In this document: positions 1 to 4,852 of the stretch, piece after piece
Position numbering within the stretch: the stretch's first letter is position 1
Layout: each line of letters begins with the position of its first letter
NCBI GenBank assembly: GCA_002413185.1
Contig: DHWM01000147.1
Coordinates: forward strand, 30,516-38,294
Reading direction: 5' to 3'
DNA length: 7,779 nucleotides
Source: Actinobacteria bacterium UBA5182
GTDB taxonomy: Bacteria; Actinomycetota; UBA4738
The notes under the pieces: generated by a model
Databases searched by the model: none
What the model was told of the DNA's origin: nothing
What the model saw: the letters and a program-made list of their open reading frames with translations, nothing else
Made by a program: the position numbers and the translations under genes

Positions 1-167
1 CCCGGTTACGGGAGGCCGAGCCGCCGGTAACGATCCGGTCACGGGATGGAGTCCACGTACCCCATGCTCCGGAGCCACGCATGGCGCGACGGCGCCGGTC
101 GATCAGATCTCGCTCGCGCCGGGCCTCCTCAGCCGAAGCGCTCGGATCGGAGGGAGGGGTGATCCCC
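1..167. other. Window edge with no supported gene
   Basis: This stretch lies downstream of the small membrane protein gene. The longest readable minus-strand start here is an ATG at 82, which stays open to the window edge for 27 codons. It has no ribosome-binding site and no recognisable protein motif. The plus-strand frame that starts at 81 is rich in Arg, Pro and Ser and runs antisense to modC, so it is a shadow. No terminator-like hairpin with a T run was seen. Confidence 0.5.
2..43. repeat. Three direct copies of CCGGTNACG, helically phased
   Basis: CCGGTTACG lies at 2-10, CCGGTAACG at 24-32 and CCGGTCACG at 35-43. Start-to-start distances are 22 and 11 bp, so all three would face the same side of the helix. 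The first and third copies extend to CCGGTTACGGGA and CCGGTCACGGGA, with one mismatch. Phased direct repeats can be binding sites for a transcription factor, but nothing here shows which one. Chance in a high-GC sequence or an internal coding repeat of a gene outside the window are alternatives. Confidence 0.4.
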
Positions 168-404
168 TCACGCGCCGTGTCCGGGCGCCGGATCCGGGGA
201 GGCCTTCGTGGTCCGACGACCCCTGGTCCGCCACCCGCGCACGAGGAGCGGCAGCGAGAACAGCACGGCCAGCGCTCCCATCCACGCCCAGAACTGCTGA
301 CCGGTCATGAAGCTTCCCTTCAGGACCCCAACGCCCTGGAAGATCCACACGACCCCCGTCGAGAGCAGTGCCACCCCCAGCAGGATCAGGCTCGCCCGCT
401 TCAT
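168..404 (-). CDS. Small two-helix membrane protein at the end of the molybdate operon
   Basis: This 78-aa protein has two predicted membrane helices, about residues 5-27 and 37-56. They are joined by a short loop, KGSFMTGQQ (29-37), and followed by an Arg/Lys-rich tail (56-66). The rule that positive charges stay inside puts both ends in the cytoplasm and the loop outside. The pattern Trp-x-x-Gln-Gly, then GSFMTG, then Trp and Gly in the second helix resembles a widespread family of small uncharacterised bacterial membrane proteins, recalled here and not searched. The ATG at 404 is preferred over an upstream in-frame start because it begins directly before the first helix with basic residues (MKR) and lies 10 nt after the modC stop. 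There is no strong ribosome-binding site, so translation is probably coupled to modC. Its function is unknown; a link to molybdate uptake rests on position only. Confidence 0.75.
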   Translation of the reverse strand: MKRASLILLGVALLSTGVVWIFQGVGVLKGSFMTGQQFWAWMGALAVLFSLPLLVRGWRTRGRRTTKASPDPAPGHGA

Positions 405-414
405 CGGGCCAACG

Positions 415-1482
415 CTAGTCGCCCGGGCCCACCGGCACCACACGCGTCCCCGTGGCCTTCCAACTGGCCACGACCTCGACTCCTGAGGCCAACCCCAGAC
501 GGTGGACGGACTCTTCGGTCACTTCGGCCACGATCGGCGGACGGCTCGCCACCGTCACCCGGAACCGGTTCCCCACGGCGACCACCCGGCTGATGCGGCC
601 GTGGAGGGCGTTCAGAGCCGAACCCTCAGGTGGCCCGAGGCCGAGGGCCACGTCCCATGGCGACACCACCGCTGCCACCGGGCCTTGCACGACTTCGGTG
701 CTCAAGAAGGTGGCGTCACCCTCAGCCGCGGCGATCACCGTCACGCCGTCGCGCGGCGACGCCTGGCCCGGGAAGTAGTTCACGCCGGCCAACGCGGCCA
801 CGAAGGGCGACTCCGGGGCCTGCACCAGATCCGAGGCGTGTCCGGTCTGGAGGATCCGACCCTCCTCCATCACCGCCACCCGATCGGCCAGCCCCACCAC
901 GTCGGTGAAATCGTGTGAGACGAGGATCGTGGGGAGGGCCAGCGTCCGGAGATGTCGCCACAGCTCGGAAGCCGCGGCGGCCTTCGTCAAGGGGTCGAGC
1001 GCCGACAGCGGCTCGTCCAGGAGCAGGACGCCGGGCTCGGCCGCGACGGCCCGGGCCAGGGCGACCCGCTGGCGTTCGCCGCCCGACAGGGACAGGGGCC
1101 GGACGTGCTGCAGGCGCGACAGGCCGAACCGCGCCAGGAGTTCGCCGAGGGACACCTCCGACCCCCGCTTCAGACCGAACGCGACGTTGCGACCCACGGT
1201 CATGTGCGGGAACAGCGCGCCGTCCTGGAACACCAGCCCGGCTCGGCGTTCCTCCGGACGAACATCGATGCCGCCTTCGATGTCCGTCACCACCCGGCCG
1301 GCGATCACGATCCGTCCGCCGTCGGGCCGGAGCAACCCCGCCACGGTTCGCAGGACCGAGGACTTCCCGGCCCCGGACGGCCCGACCAGGGCCAGGACCT
1401 CTGGGCCGACGGAGAAGCCGACGTCGAGATCGAGCCGACTCAGACGACGGTGGAACCGGACGTCGAGACGCGGGTCGTCCGT
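415..1482 (-). CDS. modC: Molybdate ABC transporter ATP-binding protein ModC (apparent ACG start)
   Basis: This is the ATPase subunit that drives molybdate import on the cytoplasmic side of ModB. Counting from the ACG at 1482 (355 aa), Walker A GPSGAGKS is at 34-41, the Q-loop Gln at 86, the signature LSGGE at 132-136, Walker B with the catalytic Glu (VLLLDE) at 152-157 and the switch His at 190. A C-terminal TOBE/Mop domain spans about 289-355 and ends with a KAT motif shared with the regulator upstream. This domain order and length are typical of ModC. The frame contains no ATG, GTG or TTG ahead of Walker A. The first such codon, GTG at 1344, would remove the P-loop and cannot be the real start. 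The ACG is placed directly before the usual family beginning (DDPRLDVRFHRRL) and sits 5 nt after GGAGGAGGGG. The gene overlaps the end of modB by 43 nt. A sequencing indel or a ribosomal frameshift from modB are the alternatives. Confidence 0.9.
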   Translation of the reverse strand, partial: TDDPRLDVRFHRRLSRLDLDVGFSVGPEVLALVGPSGAGKSSVLRTVAGLLRPDGGRIVIAGRVVTDIEGGIDVRPEERRAGLVFQDGALFPHMTVGRNVAFGLKRGSEVSLGELLARFGLSRLQHVRPLSLSGGERQRVALARAVAAEPGVLLLDEPLSALDPLTKAAAASELWRHLRTLALPTILVSHDFTDVVGLADRVAVMEEGRILQTGHASDLVQAPESPFVAALAGVNYFPGQASPRDGVTVIAAAEGDATFLSTEVVQGPVAAVVSPWDVALGLGPPEGSALNALHGRISRVVAVGNRFRVTVASRPPIVAEVTEESVHRLGLASGVEVVASWKATGTRVVPVGPGD

Positions 1483-2315
1483 TCGGACCCCTCCTCCCCA
1501 CCAGCCGCTCGGAGGGCCAGGCGCACGCCCAGCAGGATCCCGCCGCTCACCGCCACCAGCAGCGTCGCCATCGCCAGCGCGGTGTGGATGTCGCCGCGGG
1601 AGAACTCCTCGTAGATCGCCAAGGGAAGCGTCTGCGTTCGGCCTTGAAGGCTCCCGGCGAACATGATGGTGGCGCCGAACTCCCCCAGCGCCCGGGCCCA
1701 GGCAAGCCCTGCCCCGGCCGACAGGCCGGGCCTGGCCAGGGGAACGCCCACCCGGAGGAACGTTCGGCCCGGCCCCGCTCCGAGGGTCCGTGACGCCGCC
1801 AGGAGCGCCGGATCAACGTTGCCGAAGGCCGCCACCGCCTGTCGCACGTAGAAGGGCATGGCCACGAAGGCCAGCGCCATGACCACGGCGGTCTGGGTGA
1901 ATGGGATCTGGATCCCACCGGCCCGGAGGGCCCCGCCCAGCAGGCCGAACCGGCCGAACGCCGCGAACAGCCCGATGCCTGCCACCGCCGGCGGCAGGAC
2001 CAGTGGCAACTCCAGGAGCGTCAACAGGATCACGTCTCCGCGGAACCGCCGGGTACCCAGGACGTACGCGGCCGGCGTCCCGATCGCAACGATCAGGGCG
2101 AGGGCGATGAGGCTCGTCTTGAAGCTGACCCGGAGCGCGTCGAGCGCCACGCTCGAGTGGAGCTGCCGGACCAGGGTTCCGGGCGGAACCCGAAGGAAGA
2201 TCGCCACGACGGGAAGGAGCACGAAGGCGAGCAGGACCGCGGTGGCGATCCCGGCCGCCACCGGAACCAGTCGTCGCCCGTGGCGGCTGGCCGATCCCGG
2301 ACCGGGCGCCGTCAT
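1440..2315 (-). CDS. modB: Molybdate ABC transporter permease ModB
   Basis: This is the membrane channel subunit of the molybdate importer (291 aa). Hydrophobic segments fall at about 16-41, 64-87, 95-118, 143-162, 197-221 and 246-270, as expected for a six-helix ModB/CysU-type permease. The cytoplasmic coupling loop (EAA-like) is at about 173-197, with AASRTLGAGPGRTFLRVG followed by PLARPG. The usual first Glu of the loop is Ala. The motif LELPLVLPPAVAG (101-113) is typical of ModB. The ATG at 2315 is chosen because it comes 1 nt after the modA stop (TGAGATG) and has GGAG just upstream. The longer in-frame extension to 2450 lies inside modA and is hydrophilic filler. The last ~20 residues (after 272) are Ser/Thr/Arg-rich and carry the overlapping modC ribosome-binding site. 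Confidence 0.93.
   Translation of the reverse strand: MTAPGPGSASRHGRRLVPVAAGIATAVLLAFVLLPVVAIFLRVPPGTLVRQLHSSVALDALRVSFKTSLIALALIVAIGTPAAYVLGTRRFRGDVILLTLLELPLVLPPAVAGIGLFAAFGRFGLLGGALRAGGIQIPFTQTAVVMALAFVAMPFYVRQAVAAFGNVDPALLAASRTLGAGPGRTFLRVGVPLARPGLSAGAGLAWARALGEFGATIMFAGSLQGRTQTLPLAIYEEFSRGDIHTALAMATLLVAVSGGILLGVRLALRAAGGEEGSERTTRVSTSGSTVV
1488..1497 (-). promoter_or_regulatory. Strong ribosome-binding site for modC inside modB
   Basis: Read on the minus strand the sequence is GGAGGAGGGG, an excellent match to the 16S anti-Shine-Dalgarno. It lies within the modB C-terminal codons. Its spacing of 5 nt from the end of the run (about 8 nt from the GGAGG core) to the ACG at 1482 is ideal, and this is the main argument for that non-canonical start. 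Confidence 0.6.
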
Positions 2316-2316
2316 C

Positions 2317-3132
2317 TCACTCCGGCGGAGGGCCGAACCCTGCCGCCCGCAGAAGTCGCTGTCCGGGGGAAGAGAGAACGAACCCGACGAACGCCCGGGC
2401 CTCGAGGGTGCGGGTTCCTCCAACGATCGCGGCGATGGAATACGTTGCAAAGACGTTGGCCGCGGCGTCGATCGGGATCGAATGGAGGTTGGCTGCGTCC
2501 GCCCACTGGTCCGTTCTGTAGACGAACCCGGCGTCCGCCTCCCCCTGAGAGATCTTCGAAACGATGCCTTCGGCGGTGTCCTCTTCGCTGACGACGTTGG
2601 CCAGCACGCGCTGGTCGTAGCCTTCGCCGTACTCCGCGCCGAGGTTCGTCAGGACCTGCCGGGTGTACGTCCCGATGGGGACCGCGGCGGCCCCGATCAG
2701 GACCTTCACCCCCTGCCTGGCCAGGTCTCGGGGGGAGTCCAGGCTCGCCGGGTTCGACGCGGGCACCACGATCACCAGCGAGTTGGTGCAGAACGGCTTC
2801 GGCCGATCGATCTGTCGGGCCGCCCACAGTCGATCGCCGTACGTCGCGCTGGCGCCGGCGAAGACGTCCGCTGGGGCGCCCTGTCCGATCTGTGCGGCCA
2901 GCGAGTCGGTTCCCCCGAACGAGAAGCGAACGGCCTCACGGGGGTTCGCCACGCTGAACTCCCGAGCGATCTGGGGGAAGACCGTGGACAGGGAGGAGGC
3001 GGCGAAGACCGTGATGAAGGCGGGGCTTTCGCTCTCCCGCGTGGAGCCCCCTGGGCCGCACGCCGGCACCCCAACGGACACGACGACGAACGCTGCCGCC
3101 GCACGCACGGGAGCGCGCCAGTGGAATCTCAT
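2317..3132 (-). CDS. modA: Molybdate-binding lipoprotein ModA
   Basis: This is the extracytoplasmic receptor that captures molybdate (possibly tungstate) and delivers it to ModBC; 271 aa. The N-terminus has Arg/His, a hydrophobic core (11-22) and a lipobox VPAC with Cys at 25, so the protein is probably lipid-anchored, as in Gram-positive bacteria. The ModA fold follows: ITVFAASSL (40-48), GGTDSLAAQI (73-82), GAPADVFAGA (85-94), AAVPIGTYT (149-157), a NVVSEED segment (179-185), AGFVYRTD (201-208) and the family-typical end GFVLSSPGQ then GFGPPP. By comparison with E. coli ModA, oxyanion contacts probably come from Ser47, the 75-77 Thr/Asp/Ser segment, the Ala150-Ile153 turn, Val180-Val181 and Tyr205. 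The ATG at 3132 has GAGGTGAG upstream. Specificity between molybdate and tungstate cannot be read here. Confidence 0.95.
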   Translation of the reverse strand: MRFHWRAPVRAAAAFVVVSVGVPACGPGGSTRESESPAFITVFAASSLSTVFPQIAREFSVANPREAVRFSFGGTDSLAAQIGQGAPADVFAGASATYGDRLWAARQIDRPKPFCTNSLVIVVPASNPASLDSPRDLARQGVKVLIGAAAVPIGTYTRQVLTNLGAEYGEGYDQRVLANVVSEEDTAEGIVSKISQGEADAGFVYRTDQWADAANLHSIPIDAAANVFATYSIAAIVGGTRTLEARAFVGFVLSSPGQRLLRAAGFGPPPE

Positions 3133-3136
3133 GGAT

Positions 3137-3144
3137 CTCACCTC
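3137..3144 (-). promoter_or_regulatory. Ribosome-binding site of modA overlapping the regulator stop codon
   Basis: GAGGTGAG on the minus strand lies 4 nt before the modA ATG and contains the TGA that ends the regulator gene. This fixes the modA start and implies that the regulator and modA are translated from the same message. Confidence 0.6.
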
Positions 3145-3554
3145 AGGACGTCGTCCTCGCGGCTGACCATGACCGAGGTGGCCTTGATCGTCGCGACCAC
3201 AGGCACCCCCGTGGCCAGGGCCAGTTCCTCCACCGCATCGCGGGTGATGGCGGCGGCCAGCCGGTATGGGCCCGCGGCGATCTCGACGATGGCCATCACC
3301 CCGTCCGCTTCGACGCTGCGCACGACCCCCGCCAGGCGGTTCCGCGCCGAGAGCCTGGCGCCGGTGGGCTGGCGCGGCGCTCGGGAAGCAAGTCGTTCGA
3401 TCTCCGTCGCCGGAACCACCCTGCGGTTCGACGCATCGCGCTCCACGCGGATCCGGCCATCGTGGTCCCACCGTCGCAGCGTGTCGAGGCTGATCCCGAG
3501 TGCTCGGGCGGCTTCGCTCGCTTTCAGAAGGCGTGGTGGCGGCTTCGACGGCAT
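3138..3554 (-). CDS. Molybdate-responsive regulator: HTH fused to one TOBE/Mop domain
   Basis: This 138-aa protein combines a DNA-binding and a ligand-binding module. Residues 9-57 form an excisionase/MerR-like winged helix (LLKASEAARALGISLDTLRR, then W-D-H-D-G-R and the arginine-rich wing ending NRRVVP). Residues 69-132 form a single TOBE (Mop) domain (SARNRLAGVVRSV through VATIKATSVMVS), the fold that binds molybdate in ModE, ModC and molbindins. Being first in the modABC operon, it probably senses cytoplasmic molybdate and represses the operon, doing the job of ModE with a different DNA-binding domain. The start is uncertain. In-frame candidates are GTG 3578, ATG 3563 and ATG 3554, none with a clear ribosome-binding site. 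ATG 3554 is chosen because a TATCAT hexamer lies 7 nt upstream, which fits a leaderless mRNA, and because the HTH begins soon after. A molybdate-storage role is less likely given the HTH. Confidence 0.85.
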   Translation of the reverse strand: MPSKPPPRLLKASEAARALGISLDTLRRWDHDGRIRVERDASNRRVVPATEIERLASRAPRQPTGARLSARNRLAGVVRSVEADGVMAIVEIAAGPYRLAAAITRDAVEELALATGVPVVATIKATSVMVSREDDVLR

Positions 3555-3561
3555 CGTGCCC

Positions 3562-3567
3562 ATGATA
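3562..3567 (-). promoter_or_regulatory. Candidate -10 element for the molybdate operon
   Basis: TATCAT on the minus strand ends 7 nt before the ATG at 3554, so transcription could begin at or near the start codon. It is the most AT-rich spot in the vicinity. No good -35 hexamer is visible at 16-18 nt upstream, which would fit an activator-dependent or weak promoter, or chance. Confidence 0.3.
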
Positions 3568-3572
3568 TACGC

Positions 3573-3589
3573 AGGCACCGCCTAGGCAC
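3573..3589. promoter_or_regulatory. Candidate operator: AGGCAC repeats and GCCTAGGC palindrome
   Basis: AGGCAC occurs at 3573-3578 and again at 3584-3589, 11 bp apart. The same bases also form AGGC-ACC-GCCT (3573-3583) and the perfect palindrome GCCTAGGC (3580-3587). The cluster lies directly upstream of the candidate -10 of the molybdate operon, where a bound protein would contact RNA polymerase. Autoregulation by the HTH-TOBE protein is the natural reading, but this is inference. Confidence 0.35.
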
Positions 3590-3612
3590 TACTCGAATGG
3601 CGTTCGGCAGCC

Positions 3613-3843
3613 CTAGATCCTCGGATAGACCGCATAGGCGCCGACGAACCGGATCGTCAGCCCCCGCCCGGTCACCGTGTAGGAGAGGGAGGCGGGCACG
3701 TAGCTGGTCGGGGCTTTGAAGGTGAGCCAGCCCGGGAGGACCTTGGCAGGCCCGATCGCCGCCGCCACGGGTAGGAAGTCCCAGGGATCGGCCGCGCTGT
3801 CGCCGAGCTCGATGGGGCCGACTACCCCTCCCCGATTTGCCAT
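3613..3843 (-). CDS. Hypothetical protein, 76 aa
   Basis: I do not recognise this protein. It is small and soluble, with no signal peptide, membrane helix or cysteine. The middle has a Gly/Ala/Pro-rich stretch (DFLPVAAAIGPAKVLPGW, 22-39). The second half alternates hydrophobic and polar residues (SLSYTVTGRGLTIRFVGAYA), suggesting beta-strands. Strong G/C bias at third codon positions supports real coding. The ATG at 3843 follows AAAGGCG by about 9 nt. It sits upstream of the molybdate operon on the same strand with 58 bp between, including a candidate promoter, so it is probably a separate unit. A spurious reading frame cannot be excluded at this length. Confidence 0.55.
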   Translation of the reverse strand: MANRGGVVGPIELGDSAADPWDFLPVAAAIGPAKVLPGWLTFKAPTSYVPASLSYTVTGRGLTIRFVGAYAVYPRI

Positions 3844-3950
3844 CAGTTCGCGCCTTTCAAGCAGAGCTCCTGACCCACCGCCGGGGGCTGGGGAAGGATT
3901 GGGACATCGCGGCCGGCAGGCGCTGGAGCAGCGTACGCTTGGTAAGCATA

Positions 3951-3966
3951 GCCCGCGGCCGCGGGC
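3951..3966. terminator. Perfect 16-bp palindrome after the methyltransferase gene
   Basis: GCCCGCGGCCGCGGGC is identical to its reverse complement and lies 6 bp past the methyltransferase stop codon. As RNA it can fold into a 6-bp GC stem with a GGCC loop. No T run follows, so if it ends transcription it would be a hairpin-only type, proposed for actinobacteria. The rest of the 129-bp gap (3844-3972) shows no gene I can support; a 30-codon minus frame at 3949-3857 has no features. A protein-binding site or chance in GC-rich sequence are alternatives. Confidence 0.35.
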
Positions 3967-3972
3967 CGCAAC

Positions 3973-4833
3973 TCACGCCCTTCCGAGCACCACTCGGCTC
4001 ACGGGAACCGGTCCCTTCGTGCTCCTCACGTCGTCGAACCCTCCCCGCCGTAAGACGGTGGCCACCGATCGGGATCGGTCCGGGCTCACTTCGACCAACA
4101 GCCAGCCACCGGGGCGAAGCCACCGCGGGGCCTCTTCCACGACCCGCCCGAGAAGACCGAGCCCGTCCCGCGAGTAGTCGGTCAACGATTCCTCGGGCTC
4201 GAACCGGACGATCTCGTCGGGGAGGTCTCTCATCTCGCGCTTCCCGACGTACGGCGGGTGCACGGTCACGACGTCGATGCTTCCCCGCAGATCCGCAGGG
4301 AGCGGTCGGAACAGGTCCCCCCGGAAGAACGTTGCGTTGGGGAGGGCCAGGCGGCGAGCGTTGTCCTTCGCCTGGCGCACCGGGCTCGCGTAGAGATCTA
4401 CCCCGAAGACGCTCGCTCGTGGGATGGCGGACGCTACCGCGAGGGCCACCGGACCGACGCCGGTCGCCAGGTCGAGGTGCACCGGATGCTTGCGCGAACG
4501 AAGCCGAACCACGGCCTGGTGGGCCATGAACTCGCTGCTCTCCCGGGGAACGAACGCCCCCGGGCCGACATGGATCACCAATCTCCGGAACGTGGTACGG
4601 CCTGTCAGGTAAGCGGGAGGCGCGCCGCGGGCCCGCCTGGCCACCAGCCGCTTGAACGACCAGAGCTCCTGGTGGGTCAGCGTGAGGTCCTCGTCCCACT
4701 CTTCGAGCCCAAGCACGAACGACAGGAGCTCTTCGGCGTCGGCGAGCTCCTTCCCGGCATGAGGATGCTCGATGGCGTCGGATCCCTTGAGGAGGTCCTC
4801 GGCGTCGCGAAGCGCTACCTTGGCCGTGGGCAC
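3973..4833 (-). CDS. PrmC/HemK-like SAM-dependent methyltransferase, divergent
   Basis: This 286-aa protein has the layout of PrmC, the enzyme that methylates the GGQ glutamine of release factors RF1 and RF2. A helical N-terminal domain ends in AYLTGRTTFRRL (74-85) and VGPGAFVPRESSEF (89-102), matching the family's AYLxG and IPRPETE motifs. The SAM-binding loop is HLDLATGVGPVALA (119-132), with an acidic residue after strand 2 (GVDLYAS, 144-150). The catalytic motif, NPPY in PrmC, reads HPPY (192-195), and PRPETE reads PRESSE. It is therefore probably a paralogue with a changed substrate (another protein, a small molecule or nucleic acid) rather than the housekeeping enzyme. The start is chosen at GTG 4833, with TATGAT 8 nt upstream and no ribosome-binding site, which suggests a leaderless message. 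TTG 4842 is an alternative; the ATG at 4846 is out of frame. Confidence 0.8.
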   Translation of the reverse strand: MPTAKVALRDAEDLLKGSDAIEHPHAGKELADAEELLSFVLGLEEWDEDLTLTHQELWSFKRLVARRARGAPPAYLTGRTTFRRLVIHVGPGAFVPRESSEFMAHQAVVRLRSRKHPVHLDLATGVGPVALAVASAIPRASVFGVDLYASPVRQAKDNARRLALPNATFFRGDLFRPLPADLRGSIDVVTVHPPYVGKREMRDLPDEIVRFEPEESLTDYSRDGLGLLGRVVEEAPRWLRPGGWLLVEVSPDRSRSVATVLRRGGFDDVRSTKGPVPVSRVVLGRA

Positions 4834-4837
4834 GGCG

Positions 4838-4846
4838 TGCAATCAT
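4838..4846 (+). promoter_or_regulatory. Candidate extended -10 for the acyl-CoA dehydrogenase operon
   Basis: TGCAATCAT on the plus strand fits an extended -10 (TGn followed by a hexamer matching TATAAT at four of six positions). It ends 6 nt before the GTG at 4853. It occupies nearly the same base pairs as the minus-strand TATGAT, giving two back-to-back -10 elements in a 19-bp spacer. Confidence 0.35.
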
Positions 4847-4847
4847 A
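4842..4847 (-). promoter_or_regulatory. Candidate -10 element for the methyltransferase gene
   Basis: TATGAT on the minus strand differs from TATAAT at one position and ends 8 nt before the GTG at 4833. No ribosome-binding site precedes that GTG, so the transcript is probably leaderless. No convincing -35 element is seen. Confidence 0.4.
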
Positions 4848-4852
4848 CGGAC

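Noticed and set aside
1..82. Possible gene start at ATG 82 on the minus strand
   Set aside because: Only 27 codons are visible, with no ribosome-binding site or motif. The evidence is too weak to call without sequence to the left.
415..1344. modC starting at GTG 1344
   Set aside because: The frame continues upstream without a stop and encodes the Walker A motif at about 1383-1360. A start at 1344 would remove the ATP-binding site.
722..1501. 259-codon minus frame starting at GTG 1501 behind modB
   Set aside because: It is out of frame with ModC and encodes Arg/Pro/Gly-rich sequence. It matters only if a base in the 1488-1499 G run is an error.
1858..3585. 575-codon open frame on the plus strand
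   Set aside because: It runs antisense to modB, modA and the regulator, is rich in Arg/Pro/Ser and shows no domain. It is a product of high GC content.
3850..3950. Possible tRNA or small RNA in the gap 3844-3972
   Set aside because: There is no T-loop (GGTTCGA-type) sequence and no cloverleaf pairing was found. The short inverted repeat GCTTACCAAGC and the palindrome GCGTACGC alone are not enough.
3857..4846. 329-codon minus-strand frame overlapping the methyltransferase
   Set aside because: It is a frame-shifted shadow of the PrmC-like gene with Arg/Pro/Gly-rich sequence. Its last 30 codons past the methyltransferase stop have no recognisable feature either.
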